Shown piece by piece: positions 40,923-50,155 of a stretch of DNA of 50,964 nucleotides. Position numbers and translations under genes: made by a program. Below the pieces are notes generated by a model that ran no database searches, was not told where the DNA came from, and saw only the letters and a program-made list of their open reading frames with translations. The number at the start of each line of letters is the position of its first letter. Positions within the stretch are counted from its first letter, which is position 1. Location of the stretch: assembly GCA_030849805.1 (NCBI GenBank), contig JASANZ010002131.1, forward strand, positions 1-50,964. Reading direction: 5' to 3'. The DNA is from Sergeia podlipaevii. Taxonomy: Eukaryota > Euglenozoa > Kinetoplastea > Trypanosomatida > Trypanosomatidae.

Positions 40923-42248
40923 ATGTCACGTTTCACTTCTTTCTATACTCTCTCCCTCCTGGTGCTTTCCCTTATTCTTCTTAACCTCGCAGCAGCAGCC
41001 CCTATCGCAACAGCCAGCAATGGTGACTCCACAAAGCCGCTCAGCACTCTTGCCACCCTGCAGGCAAGTCTAGTTCAACTCATTAATGATGAAGGCATGT
41101 TGTGGACGGTGGAGGTGCTCAGGACAGACACTACTACTACTACTACTACTACTGCTGCTGCTGTCGTCTCAGAGGATGACCATCACGTGGAGGCCAGTGG
41201 CGTCGAGGAGTGGATACCTCTCGGTGAGGCCCACGCGGTGGCGCAATCAGAAGAAGGCGGTGGTGTGCTGCGGATGCCCAACCTTGAGAATCACGAGACT
41301 GACATCGACGCCATTCCTGAGTCTCTCTCCTGCGAGGAGTACCGTGGAATATCACTGCGCTACTTGGTCGGCCGCTGCTTCCTCGATGGCGTGAGTGTCA
41401 GCGAGGTCGGTGATGTGTATATGGGCTACGTGGTGGCTTTCAAGCGTAGCAAGATATCGAAGGTCAACCACCATATGCGAAGGAAGTTTGCCAACTCACG
41501 ACTGGGGACCGGGGAGGAAACCCCTGAAGCGACGGTGGGAGAAAAAGAAGGAAGCTCCACTGCCGCGTCACCGCTGCCCCAAGTACGCAACACCACAGCC
41601 ATGTTGTTTGGGAGTGAGGTGGCTCTTCCAGAGGTTGGCGAAGAGTTTGACGAATACGATCATGATGGCGAACATGAAGAGGAAGGGAACGTCAACGATG
41701 AAAAAGAACTCCACGACCAGGGTGCGGCTAAGAAGACGCAACAGCAACAGCAGAAGAAGAAGAGTAGCAAAGCGCCGTCACTCGCTCTCGCGCGCGTCAC
41801 GATTGAGGAGGAGTACGAGCAGAAGTACCAGCAACAAACGGTCTCGCCGGCTTCTTCACAAGCCAAAAGGGGAAAGAGCAAGAAACATAGTAAGAAAAAT
41901 GTCGACATTGCACGCGCCGCGACCTCATTGTCGCCGTCGTCGTCGTCGTCGTCGTTCTCCACATCGTATGTTCTCACGCTGCGCTTTATGCCTACATCCA
42001 ATGCTACAGGCATAGCAAACATCCCCGCCGGTCTTCGCATCCGCGGTGTCTCTGGCATCTATCGAAATCAACAGGCACGTAAAGGTGCGGTGGCAAAGAC
42101 AGCAGCAACATCGACTCTGGTGAGCCGCTGGGGGTACCCAGTAGTCTTCTTGGGACTTCTGTATGGGCTGCTGTGGGCTGCTACCGCCGCCGTGCCTCGC
42201 TTGAGCGCGTGGAACAATACAAAGAAAGGAGGAGCGGGTGCACGATGA
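40923..42248 (+). CDS. Type I ER-type membrane protein, possible EMC10 (441 aa)
   Basis: A signal peptide (about residues 1-26, Leu-rich, ending AAAA) starts the protein, and a single C-terminal membrane span (about 403-426, WGYPVVFLGLLYGLLWAA) precedes a short basic tail. The lumenal part has two plausible folded blocks: one near 138-175 with EEYRGISLRYLVGRCFL, and one near 345-385 (VLTLRFMPTSNATGIANIPA). Acidic, Gln/Lys and Thr/Ser runs separate them. EMC10, a subunit of the ER membrane-protein insertase, has the same plan (signal peptide, beta-rich lumenal domain with an 'S-x-V-x-A-C-S-L' block, C-terminal span), and the RC block here could correspond. That match is weak; EMC7-like or an unrelated secretory protein is possible. 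One NAT sequon is visible. The ATG at 40923 begins the signal peptide directly. Confidence 0.8.
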   Translation: MSRFTSFYTLSLLVLSLILLNLAAAAPIATASNGDSTKPLSTLATLQASLVQLINDEGMLWTVEVLRTDTTTTTTTTAAAVVSEDDHHVEASGVEEWIPLGEAHAVAQSEEGGGVLRMPNLENHETDIDAIPESLSCEEYRGISLRYLVGRCFLDGVSVSEVGDVYMGYVVAFKRSKISKVNHHMRRKFANSRLGTGEETPEATVGEKEGSSTAASPLPQVRNTTAMLFGSEVALPEVGEEFDEYDHDGEHEEEGNVNDEKELHDQGAAKKTQQQQQKKKSSKAPSLALARVTIEEEYEQKYQQQTVSPASSQAKRGKSKKHSKKNVDIARAATSLSPSSSSSSFSTSYVLTLRFMPTSNATGIANIPAGLRIRGVSGIYRNQQARKGAVAKTAATSTLVSRWGYPVVFLGLLYGLLWAATAAVPRLSAWNNTKKGGAGAR

Positions 42249-42356
42249 AGAGTAAGGATGTGGCAGCTGCAGCTACTGCAGGTCGTACCACCACGACCAG
42301 TGCCGCTTCTTCTGCTTTGCGTAGCAACAGGAAGTAAACACACCAGAGGAAAGGAG

Positions 42357-42390
<34 letters not shown>

Positions 42391-42800
42391 TGGTTGCAGT
42401 TGACAAAAAAAATTTGAAATGTGCATGTGTGCATATGTGTCTGTGTCTTGATGTGTCTGCCCATATCAATATTCTCTTTCTTTTGCTTTGTACCTTGTCA
42501 TTAGTAGTTGTTGCTGCGACTCATTACGCTTTACTTTAGAAAAAAAAAAAAATTAAGTGGATGCGCATTTATACGCATTTAGTGTTATGAAAAAGAACAA
42601 CAATAAAAACAAGATATTAAGAAGAGAGAGAAGTTGAGTTTTCTGTTGCTACTGTTCTTTCGGTTGCTTGCCTGTTGTTTCTTTTGCTAATGAGAAGTAT
42701 ATTTATTTATTTATTTATTTTTAAAAAAAGGAAGAATCAGGCATCTCATGAAATCGCACACGCAGAAAAGAAAAAGCGGCAAAGTGTTGCTTCACTTCAT
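42249..42800. other. Spacer
   Basis: Contains a GT then (GA)n tract at about 42358-42390, TTTA repeats near 42700-42720, and homopolymers. No gene seen. Confidence 0.6.
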
Positions 42801-42908
42801 CATCTTTTTTTTTTTCTTTTGACTCGTCTACTATCTCCATTATTTCTTTTTTTTTTTTCTTCTTGAATACTAAAAAAAAAAAAAATTGCCCTTTATCTTC
42901 AACACCAG
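42801..42908 (+). promoter_or_regulatory. Trans-splice acceptor for the 43040 gene
   Basis: Two T/C tracts, the second followed by poly-A and then CACCAG (AG 42907-42908), about 131 bases before the ATG at 43040. The upstream in-frame codon at 42863 is TTG and lies inside the tract. Confidence 0.5.
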
Positions 42909-43039
42909 TACAAGATAAGCATAGAAAAAAAATATATATATATACTCACACACACGCACGCACAGTGGTGTCTATTAAAATCTCATTCATATACGCCATA
43001 AACGCACAGGCACATACAAAATATAAACATACATACGGG

Positions 43040-43750
43040 ATGCTCCACACATCGGGAAAGTGTCGTGCACTGTCGTGCACAGGCTGCCTTCTTGCTGGTG
43101 GTGGGTACAAGTACTTTGAAGACATGTATCCGAAGCATGATCCAGCCCCGCGTTATGCCTACTACGAGGATCAGATGCGTGGTGCGACGGTGAAGTCGCT
43201 CGAGTTCAAGAAACAGATGTCAGAGAGTGAGAAGCTGCAGTACTTGCATAACTGGAAACGAGACAAGGAAGGACTCACAGCGCCGCCGGAGTTTGGGTGG
43301 CCAGAGGAGTGGGGGCCTGAGCCCGGTGAGGAAGGTCATAACGAGTGGTACAAGAAGCAGCGCATGTACATGTCCTACGAGGAGAAGGCGAAGTTTGACC
43401 TGCGTTCGGGGGTGCCAGTAGAGAAGAACTCGATGCGACATCAAGAGATGCCCTTTCAGAAGCGCATGAAGGCGGCCTATCAAAATTTAGAGGAGCGCGA
43501 TCCGCAGTACTTTGATCCTCGCCAGAGGAAATACTGGGCACAGTACTCCTACGAAGATCAGAAGGACACCATGGCCAAGGCGAGGGATGAATATCTCAAG
43601 GAGTGGCTAGACAAGCCTGAAGTGAGTAAGGAGAACGTCGCAAAGAAAATTGGGGAGTACAATGGCACAGCGAAGCAGCAAAACATTAAGGCGGTGGAGC
43701 GGCGACCGGAGTGGGAGCTTGCACCTTTGCCAGACGATGCCGATGGGTAG
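43040..43750 (+). CDS. Probable mitochondrial protein, trypanosomatid hypothetical (236 aa)
   Basis: Not recognised. The protein is soluble-looking, charged and rich in Tyr, Trp, Lys and Glu. It starts with a short basic Cys/Ser/Arg segment that could be a targeting sequence, then GGGYKYFEDMYPKHDP. Later blocks include LQYLHNWKRDKEG, PPEFGWPEEWGPEPGEEG, QRMYMSYEEKAKFDLRSG and DPRQRKYWAQYSYEDQ. Such aromatic, charged, repeat-free sequences are common among kinetoplastid-specific subunits of mitochondrial ribosomes and respiratory complexes; that is inference by style only. A ten-base tandem duplication (TGTCGTGCAC twice, 43061-43080) sits in the first codons and shifts the local frame, so the exact N-terminus is doubtful. 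The next in-frame Met is at 43124. No ATG precedes 43040 in the likely 5' UTR. Confidence 0.85.
   Translation: MLHTSGKCRALSCTGCLLAGGGYKYFEDMYPKHDPAPRYAYYEDQMRGATVKSLEFKKQMSESEKLQYLHNWKRDKEGLTAPPEFGWPEEWGPEPGEEGHNEWYKKQRMYMSYEEKAKFDLRSGVPVEKNSMRHQEMPFQKRMKAAYQNLEERDPQYFDPRQRKYWAQYSYEDQKDTMAKARDEYLKEWLDKPEVSKENVAKKIGEYNGTAKQQNIKAVERRPEWELAPLPDDADG
43061..43080 (+). repeat. 10-bp tandem duplication
   Basis: TGTCGTGCAC occurs twice in a row within the first ten codons of the 43040 gene. Its length is not a multiple of three, so gain or loss of one copy changes the frame. Confidence 0.85.
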
Positions 43751-44430
43751 TTCCCTTTTTTTTTGCTTTGTTTTTGTCTTGTTTTTTTTTTTGACTGTTT
43801 TGGTGTGTGTTTTCGTCTTTCTTTCTCTTTTTCTTCCCTCCTATCTAATTCTTGTAAGCGGTGCTGTCGTGGTGGGGTTGGTATTTATCTATATATTGGA
43901 TGTTTGTATTGTGTGTGTGTGTGTGTGTGCTGAAGCAAACAAAAGGAAACAGTTGAAAAATGAGAAGGCGGAAGGCAAAGCACAAAAAAAAAAAAAACGT
44001 TGCTAGTGGGCATCTATACACGCATATATAACATGTGTGTGTGTCTGTGTCTACATAATTGCTCATATTGTTTACCTGATGACAGGTCATTCGAATTATT
44101 TTTTTTTTTAGAAAAAATAAGAATAAAGGGTCAGCAAAACACTCAACAATATTTATGACAACACACATATTCTAATGCTTCAACTCTTGATACTTCTTAT
44201 AGTTGGTCCTCCCTCTCATTCTTGACCACTGCTTGTTAGATCTTTCTTTTTATGATTGTGTTGTTGCTTTTCTCTTTTCTTTCTTTTTTCTCTTTTTTTC
44301 TCCTCAAAATGGAAAAAATTTTGTCTTTCAGGAGTGCCACAGTTTTTGCAGTGTAATTTTTTTTTTTTTTTCAAAATCATCACTTAACAAAAAAAAAAGA
44401 AGTAAAAGGAAAGAGAAATTGTATTTTGCC
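43751..44430. other. Spacer before the dehydrogenase pair
   Basis: T-rich, with a (TG)n tract near 43911-43929. The frame running into the first dehydrogenase from 44203 opens at TTG and translates T-rich DNA, so it is not coding. No gene seen. Confidence 0.6.
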
Positions 44431-44468
44431 TGCATCTTCTTTATTTATTTATTTTTTTTGCTCGTAAG
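44431..44468 (+). promoter_or_regulatory. Trans-splice acceptor for the first dehydrogenase
   Basis: TTTA/T-rich tract ending at GTAAG (AG 44467-44468), one base from the ATG at 44470. If used, the 5' UTR would be almost entirely spliced leader. AGs near 44400-44410 after an earlier T run are the alternative. Confidence 0.4.
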
Positions 44469-44469
44469 C

Positions 44470-45969
44470 ATGCTCCGTCTTGTTGGCACGCAGGTGCAGA
44501 AGCGCCTTGGTCGTGCGGCAGCACTCACGTGCGCCTCCATGACGCAGAGCTCAGCAGCAGCAGCGCCATCTGGCGCGCAGGTGGTCCCACCGGCAACCTC
44601 CGCAAAGCCGGCGAGCTCCACCGCCCAGACTCAAGCTAAACGTAATCACGCAGTGGGGTCGTCTTCTCCACACAAGTTGAGCAGCAATACCAGCGATGCC
44701 TCCGCCTATGTTGGCAACAGTAGCGATGACATCCCGTCTTACTCCGCAGTCCAACACGCAGGCTATCTCGCTCTACACAGTCGTCGTTTGTGGCTGCCAC
44801 TACTCATGTGCGGTGGGTACTACGCGATGGGCCCTGTGTTTGCGGCTGCAGGAGCCGCCTCTACGGTTCAGCAGTGCGCCTACTTGACCGCCTGCGTCAT
44901 CGCGCAGCGTTTGAGTGTTCATGGCCGCTCGAACAAGTTAACGAAGGACATGCGTGGTTACACGTGCGTAGTAACTGGTGGCACGAGTGGTATCGGGTTG
45001 TACACCGCGATGCAGCTTCTGGACATGGGTGCGAATGTAACTATTGCATCCAAGTCAGGGAAGGAGGAAGCTACCATGCAGTTTTTTATGGATAACTGTC
45101 AGGTCAACCCAACCTTTGACAAGGCGGCGGTGGCGGGAGCGGCGTGTGAGCCTCTTGAAAAGCGAGTCACCTTTATTTCTATGGACTACAACGATCAAGT
45201 AGATGTCATGGCTGCAGCCGCCCGCATCAAGGGGCGGTTTGACAACTCGATCGATCTCCTCGTGAACTGCGCCGCCGTGTGGACGGAGGACCCTGCCGTC
45301 ACGAAGCAAAACTTTGAGGAGCACATTGGTGTTAACTTTCTAGGTCCCTTTCACCTCACGGAGGCGCTGCTACCGGCACTGCGCAGATCACGTAAGAAGT
45401 GTGGCCGTGTTGTGTACGTGACGTGTGCCTCTCACAATGGCGTGCGTACGGCTAAGGTGGTGGAGGAGCGGATGCTGCTGAAGCCGTCGGTGGACACCGA
45501 CCAGATCACGGCGCGCTGCTATAGTGCATCCAAGCTGGGTAACATTTATCACGCTCAGTCGATTGCGCTGCGCCGCTACGAGGGCATTCCACTCAACCAC
45601 CATAGCGCTAGTGGGTTGCATCCAGTCGATGTGTGCTGCGTCGATCCCGGCTTCTGCTTCACAAACCTGCAGCGCAATCGTGGGGGTGGAAGAGATTCAT
45701 ATGGGCACGAAGTAGAGGTAAAGCCGGTGCTCGGGACAAGTGTCTTTGGCCGTGTCCTGCGGTCGCTGTGGATCAAGGACGCCTACGAGGGAAGTCAAAC
45801 CGTCGTGAACTGCTGCGTGCGCGATGACCTGGAGCAGGGCAGCTACTACGCGGAGTGTGCGCACATGCCGAGTGGGCTGAGCAAGCGGGCACAAGACCCC
45901 AAGGCACGCGAGGACGTTATCCGCTGGGCGATGGCGAAGACGATCGCCAAGTACTACAAGACTGAGTAG
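44470..45969 (+). CDS. Membrane-anchored short-chain dehydrogenase/reductase, copy 1 (499 aa)
   Basis: A classical SDR with an NAD(P)-binding Rossmann fold. Residues 169-176 are TGGTSGIG (TGxxxGxG cofactor motif). LVNCAA stands where most SDRs have NNAG. VTCAS supplies the catalytic Ser, and YSASK (Tyr351, Lys355) is the active site. The N-terminal 160 residues are additional: a basic, Ala/Ser-rich leader, perhaps mitochondrial, and a hydrophobic stretch with LWLPLLMCGGYYAMGPVFAAAGA that should cross or enter a membrane. Closest style is the retinol-dehydrogenase/WWOX-like group, which acts on lipids or steroids, but no substrate can be assigned. The C-terminal EGSQTVVNCCVRDDLEQGSYY block is nearly the same in the next gene, showing tandem duplication. 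The frame opens far upstream at TTG; 44470 is the first ATG. Confidence 0.9.
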   Translation: MLRLVGTQVQKRLGRAAALTCASMTQSSAAAAPSGAQVVPPATSAKPASSTAQTQAKRNHAVGSSSPHKLSSNTSDASAYVGNSSDDIPSYSAVQHAGYLALHSRRLWLPLLMCGGYYAMGPVFAAAGAASTVQQCAYLTACVIAQRLSVHGRSNKLTKDMRGYTCVVTGGTSGIGLYTAMQLLDMGANVTIASKSGKEEATMQFFMDNCQVNPTFDKAAVAGAACEPLEKRVTFISMDYNDQVDVMAAAARIKGRFDNSIDLLVNCAAVWTEDPAVTKQNFEEHIGVNFLGPFHLTEALLPALRRSRKKCGRVVYVTCASHNGVRTAKVVEERMLLKPSVDTDQITARCYSASKLGNIYHAQSIALRRYEGIPLNHHSASGLHPVDVCCVDPGFCFTNLQRNRGGGRDSYGHEVEVKPVLGTSVFGRVLRSLWIKDAYEGSQTVVNCCVRDDLEQGSYYAECAHMPSGLSKRAQDPKAREDVIRWAMAKTIAKYYKTE

Positions 45970-46159
45970 CGTGAGAACGGAGGAGGAAGTAGTTGAAGAA
46001 GAGGAGGCTGAAAAAGAAAAGAAGAAACACGAGAAATGGAAAGAGAAAGAAAGAATGATTGAAATAGAGAGAGTATGAACAATAGACGAAAAAAGAAATG
46101 AGAAGGGAGGGACGCATTTGAGGAGTAGAGTGCGTCGTTCCTCCTCCCTCCTCCTCCCT

Positions 46160-46178
46160 CCCCCCCCCCCCNCCCCCC
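46160..46178. repeat. Poly-C tract with an undetermined base
   Basis: A run of C with N at 46172. Its length is not known. Confidence 0.95.
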
Positions 46179-46497
46179 TACGTAGAGGCACACATACGCG
46201 CACCGTATTTGTATTTGACTAGTGCGTGTGACTGCTCCGTCCCTGTGTATATACGGAATTGTTTATGTGTGCCTGTCAAAGGAGAGAAGAATAAAGAAAA
46301 AGAAAGAAAGCACCGCTGTATTTTCCTTTTTTCCTATTTTTTCATTGGGATTCGTTTGTTGGTGTTGAAGAAAGGAAATAAGAATGGAAAAAGCTGTCAT
46401 TTACGTATGGTACACGTGTATGCATGCAGAAGTGTAGCATAATGCAGTACCATGTACCTTCCCCCCTCTTTTTTTTTCTCTCTTCTTTTGTATGCGC

Positions 46498-46525
46498 GTT
46501 GTTGTTGTTGTTGTTGTTGTTGTTG
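46498..46525. repeat. (GTT)9 microsatellite
   Basis: Perfect GTT repeat in spacer DNA. Confidence 0.95.
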
Positions 46526-46952
46526 CCCCTTCCTCTCTGCATTCTTTCTTCCTTTGTTTCCTTGTTTGCTTGTTCTTCTCTCAAAAATTATTTTGTCAGG
46601 CTGTGAAGTCACAGAGTGTACACCCACTGCAGCAAAAGCACAAAAAAAATGAAAAAAATATATATATAGAACTCATGTTGTTTTGTTAATGGTGGTGATC
46701 AGTGATACTTGTTATTTATTTTTTTCACATCCTTCTTTTTCTTTTTCTTTTTTTGTTGTTGTTGTTGGTGTGTGTGTGTGTGTGTGTTTCACATTAATAA
46801 CTTCATTTGGAAAGAAAGCAACTGTTATTTTCTCCGTCTTGCTTTATTTTCTGTTGTGTCTCTATACACGATTGCCTATATCTTTCATCTATACTTCATT
46901 GCCTTTATTTCAATTTTGTGTATGGAGCTATATCTTTCTTTGTATAATTTTC

Positions 46953-47012
46953 TCATTCTATTTTTTTTATTATTTTTCCTTTGTTGTTGTTGTTGTTTCG
47001 TCTTCATCACAG
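46953..47012 (+). promoter_or_regulatory. Trans-splice acceptor for the second dehydrogenase
   Basis: T-rich and GTT-rich tract ending in CATCACAG (AG 47011-47012). It is the first AG after the tract and leaves a 93-nt 5' UTR that begins almost at once with an ATG (47014). Confidence 0.6.
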
Positions 47013-47013
47013 C

Positions 47014-47109
47014 ATGCAACACATAACATTTACACACACACATACACGCACAAACACAATTATCACAGACAGAGAAAGTGGAGGAGACAGGATATATACC
47101 GCTAGATGA
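47014..47109 (+). promoter_or_regulatory. 31-codon upstream ORF overlapping the next start codon
   Basis: The ATG at 47014 is one base after the predicted splice site. Its frame runs 31 codons and stops at TGA 47107-47109, sharing bases with the main ATG at 47106 (ATGA). Such an arrangement could lower translation or force reinitiation. It depends on the acceptor at 47012 being used. Confidence 0.55.
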
Positions 47110-48647
47110 GGAGACTTCTGTTGGACCACACATTTCGTTGCTTCATTATAGCACCATCGTCACTGGCACGTAATGGAGTGGCTGCCACGAGATCTTGTAG
47201 GCTCTCTTCCCAATGGCTTTGCGAGCCTTCAACTGTACAACAGCGTTTTTTTACGTGCGCAACTAGCAGCAGCAGCAGCGTTTCACCGTGTAGCAGTACC
47301 TCTGCGGCCTTCAAGCGCACAGTCACGCTACTTGGCCCAAAGTCCTTTTCTCATCTCAAGCAGAAGCCAATGTTTCCCGGCGGGTTCCGTGAAGTCACCA
47401 AATTCGAAGGTGAACACCGATACAACTACGGTCTGCACACCTACACCATTTTTAGAGAGTCTGTCGCCATTGCAATTATCCCTGCTGGGTGTCTCGTTGC
47501 CTATGTAGCCATGAAGTTTCCCCAGTTCCCGGTTCCTTCTTTTGAGCTTCAAGTGCTCTACTTGATTGGTCTTTTTCTCGCCGCACGTGTGGTGTCACGC
47601 GGACGCCAGAACCGAATCGTGAAGGATCTCACGGGCAGACACATCGTCATTACCGGTGCGACCAGTGGCATCGGAAAGGCAACGGCTGCTCAGCTAGCCG
47701 CCATGGGGGCTAACATCACTGTCGTATCACGAGACGGCCCGCATGTGGCGGACGCACTCAAGTACATTAAAAACTTCTGCAAGTACAAGGATCAAGAGGA
47801 GCTGCAGTGCATTACTTTCAATGCGCTTGATCTTTCAGATTTCATCGCCATTCGCGACTACTGCAGACGAGCGCGACAACATCGCAAGCCAATCGATGTG
47901 CTCGTCAACAATGCGGGTTTGCTGCAGCGGACGGAGGCGAAGACACGCTTTGGTGACGACATGCAGCTTGCCGTGAACTTCTTGGGTCCTTATCTGTTAA
48001 CCGAGGGGCTTTTACCGCTGATACAGAACTCGCAGGGTCGCATCGTGAATGTGTCGTGCTCTGCTCACGTGGGTATCAAAGGTCATATAGTGTCCACCTA
48101 TCTTACTGGACGCGGTGTGTGGTCAGAGAAGGTTGCTCACCGCTTTGATGGTCTTGAGCAGTATGGACTCTCCAAACTTGGTGTTATCCACCACGCTCAG
48201 GACCTGGCAGTGCGCTCTTATCCAGAGCCCCCTAAGCAGCGCCTGGCCTCACGTCTGCGAACGCAAAAGGACGCAAAATTACAGTCTGGCCAAAAGCAGT
48301 TGACATCGGCAGAACACGCCGCGGAGCATAACTTGGATCCCCTCTTCACCACCTGCGCGTGCACGCCCGGTGGGGTGGTGACGAACGTGTACCGCGATGT
48401 GCCTCTTGCCCGCACCTTCAAATACTTTTACTATGCGTATCTTCTCATCATGCGCTCGGCATGGGAGGGGAGTCAGGTGGTGGTGAACTGCTGTGTGCGC
48501 GATGAATTAAAAAACGGTGGCTACTACATGAACACCACGTATCAGCCTGCAGGTCTCTCGAAGGCTGCGTGTGATGTGCAGGAGCGCAATGAAGTGATGG
48601 CGTGGGTACGAAAGAAGATGCAGTCGTATATGAAATGGGAGCTTTAA
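47106..48647 (+). CDS. Membrane-anchored short-chain dehydrogenase/reductase, copy 2 (513 aa)
   Basis: A classical SDR paralogous to its upstream neighbour. The cofactor motif is TGATSGIG (residues 183-190). LVNNAGLL keeps the canonical NNAG. VNVSCSAH supplies the Ser and YGLSK (Tyr353, Lys357) the catalytic pair. Before the domain come a basic, Ser-rich leader that could be mitochondrial, and two hydrophobic stretches (AIAIIPAGCLVAYVAMKF and LQVLYLIGLFLAARVV, about residues 122-160), so it is probably membrane-bound with the catalytic domain on one side. A 45-residue basic insertion lies between the active site and the late 'CTPGGVVTNVYR' segment. The shared block EGSQVVVNCCVRDELKNGGYY shows common origin. 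Substrate unknown, possibly lipid or sterol. Translation may be limited by the overlapping upstream ORF. Confidence 0.9.
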   Translation: MRRLLLDHTFRCFIIAPSSLARNGVAATRSCRLSSQWLCEPSTVQQRFFTCATSSSSSVSPCSSTSAAFKRTVTLLGPKSFSHLKQKPMFPGGFREVTKFEGEHRYNYGLHTYTIFRESVAIAIIPAGCLVAYVAMKFPQFPVPSFELQVLYLIGLFLAARVVSRGRQNRIVKDLTGRHIVITGATSGIGKATAAQLAAMGANITVVSRDGPHVADALKYIKNFCKYKDQEELQCITFNALDLSDFIAIRDYCRRARQHRKPIDVLVNNAGLLQRTEAKTRFGDDMQLAVNFLGPYLLTEGLLPLIQNSQGRIVNVSCSAHVGIKGHIVSTYLTGRGVWSEKVAHRFDGLEQYGLSKLGVIHHAQDLAVRSYPEPPKQRLASRLRTQKDAKLQSGQKQLTSAEHAAEHNLDPLFTTCACTPGGVVTNVYRDVPLARTFKYFYYAYLLIMRSAWEGSQVVVNCCVRDELKNGGYYMNTTYQPAGLSKAACDVQERNEVMAWVRKKMQSYMKWEL

Positions 48648-49046
48648 GAACGATACATCTATACATACATATATCTGAATGAATGGGAGAGTGCGAGAGA
48701 GAGAGAGAAAAAAAAAAAAAACGAAAAGGAAAGTCAATCCATATTTATTTATTTATTTTTAAGCCTTCGTTGCAAAGATGAAGAAAGAAAAAATAAGAGG
48801 AGCAAAAGCTCTGTGCTTGTGTCCGAGCAGAATTTAAAAACCGCATTGACATATGATGAGCACGTCCTGAGTTACCCCCTACACAATACTAATTCCCTCT
48901 CTCTTTCTTTTCTTTCGTGTTCTTTATTTTGTATCATGAAGCTTCTATCTAAGAAATTTACATATACACTGCCATCTCTTTTTGCTGTATCTACGCATAT
49001 ATATATTTGCTCTTGTTTTAATTCCCTTTTTTTTCTTTGTACGAAT
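48648..49046. other. Spacer and long 5' UTR
   Basis: A GA-rich 3' part, TTTA repeats near 48742-48760, then T/C tracts. The last AG before the next gene is near 48950-48952; after that a T-rich segment runs right up to the ATG at 49047 without AG. No other gene seen. Confidence 0.6.
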
Positions 49047-49364
49047 ATGGGGCTTACTCAAGACCAGACTCAGCGCGTGAAGACTGCCTTTCTTAGCTAT
49101 GCTCAGGGTCAGCCCAAGGTGAGCGAGGCTATGATGGACCAGCTTATCTGCGGTGCCGTTCCAGGGTTGACTTGGGAACAGCTTCAGCAGCGGAAGGCAG
49201 TGAAGAAGGCGGCGGCGGATGGCTATGACATGGGTGGCTTCTTCGCTATTGTGAATGCCGATCCGGCGTACGTTGCTTTCATCTGTCAGCACTTTCCTCC
49301 GCAGCCGGTGGAGCAGAAGGTTCAGGTGGATGGGCTCGAGATGAAGGTGGCCAAGGGCTTTTGA
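49047..49364 (+). CDS. Small conserved-looking protein, unknown (105 aa)
   Basis: Not recognised. A soluble, mostly helical-looking protein beginning MGLTQDQTQRVKTAFLSYAQ. Further blocks are MMDQLICGAVPGLTWEQLQQ and DPAYVAFICQHFPPQP. No membrane span, signal peptide or known motif is visible. Gly2 after the start Met could in principle be myristoylated, but there is no Ser/Thr at position 6, so this is doubtful. Base composition and codon use turn abruptly from T-rich to coding-like at 49047, which supports the start, although the frame is open further up and an in-frame ATG exists at 48936. That earlier ATG overlaps a likely splice acceptor (ATGAAG) and is followed by T-rich translation. Confidence 0.8.
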   Translation: MGLTQDQTQRVKTAFLSYAQGQPKVSEAMMDQLICGAVPGLTWEQLQQRKAVKKAAADGYDMGGFFAIVNADPAYVAFICQHFPPQPVEQKVQVDGLEMKVAKGF

Positions 49365-49965
49365 GAGAATAAGTGTTCAGCAGCGAGACGGAAGAAGAAG
49401 GATATATTTATGTAAAAGACGAGAGAGAGAGAGAGAGAGGGAGAGAGCGTGAGTGAGTGTTAGCAAAGAACGAATGAGGAAAATTGGGAGATAGGCGGAG
49501 AGGCATCACTACCAGCGAGCTTTTTTATTTTTTCTCTCTCTTTAACTTACTCTGTTTCTCCTTTTTATCATTGTTTGTTTATCCTCTATGAGTTTTTTTT
49601 CTTTTTCTTTTTGTTTGCTTGTTTGTGCCTCACTCCTTTAAAAAAGAAAAATTCTCTTTCTCTCTGTCCCTATGACTCCCAAGTGAATAAAGATGAGTAC
49701 TTTGTGTGGCTACGACTAGTTTTTGCTTACTTGAGGAAAAAAAAAGGGGGGAAGAGGGAAGGGGGAAGAAGGGGAAGAGAGAACTTTGTATATATATATA
49801 TGCTTAAAGAAACATCAATGGGTACGTGCCATTCTCGTATTCTCTGTTGGGGAAAAAATAAAAATTTAAAAAAAGTCGCTGTGATGATATCTCCCAGATT
49901 CTTCTTTGTGTGTGTGTGTGTGTGTATCTATCCTCCTCAACCATTACGAGTTTGCTTAACTATTC
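49365..49965. other. Spacer
   Basis: GA-rich repeats near 49424-49448, poly-T and poly-A, TG run near 49907-49923. The 161-codon frame at 49575-50060 opens at a non-ATG codon and is low complexity. No gene seen. Confidence 0.6.
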
Positions 49966-50060
49966 TTTCTTTTTTTTTCATAAACCTATTTTTTTTTTTT
50001 GTGTGTGTGTACGAAACGTACATATTTGTATTTTTATATGTCTGTTTATATATATATTAG
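49966..50060 (+). promoter_or_regulatory. Trans-splice acceptor for the PABPN1-like gene
   Basis: T tracts followed by TG and TATA repeats, ending at ATTAG (AG 50059-50060), 95 bases before the ATG. Confidence 0.5.
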
Positions 50061-50155
50061 AAAGGGGGAAATAGGAAACACATTTTTATTCTTTAGAATC
50101 AGGAAAATAGTGGCCGTAAAAAAAAAAAAAAAAGAAGTTATATTAAAGAAAGGAA

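Larger units (their letters stand above)
45970..46952. other. Spacer between the paralogous dehydrogenases
   Basis: Contains purine-rich 3' UTR, a poly-C tract with one undetermined base (46172), (GTT)n at 46498-46525, and (TG)n near 46769-46788. No gene seen. Confidence 0.6.
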
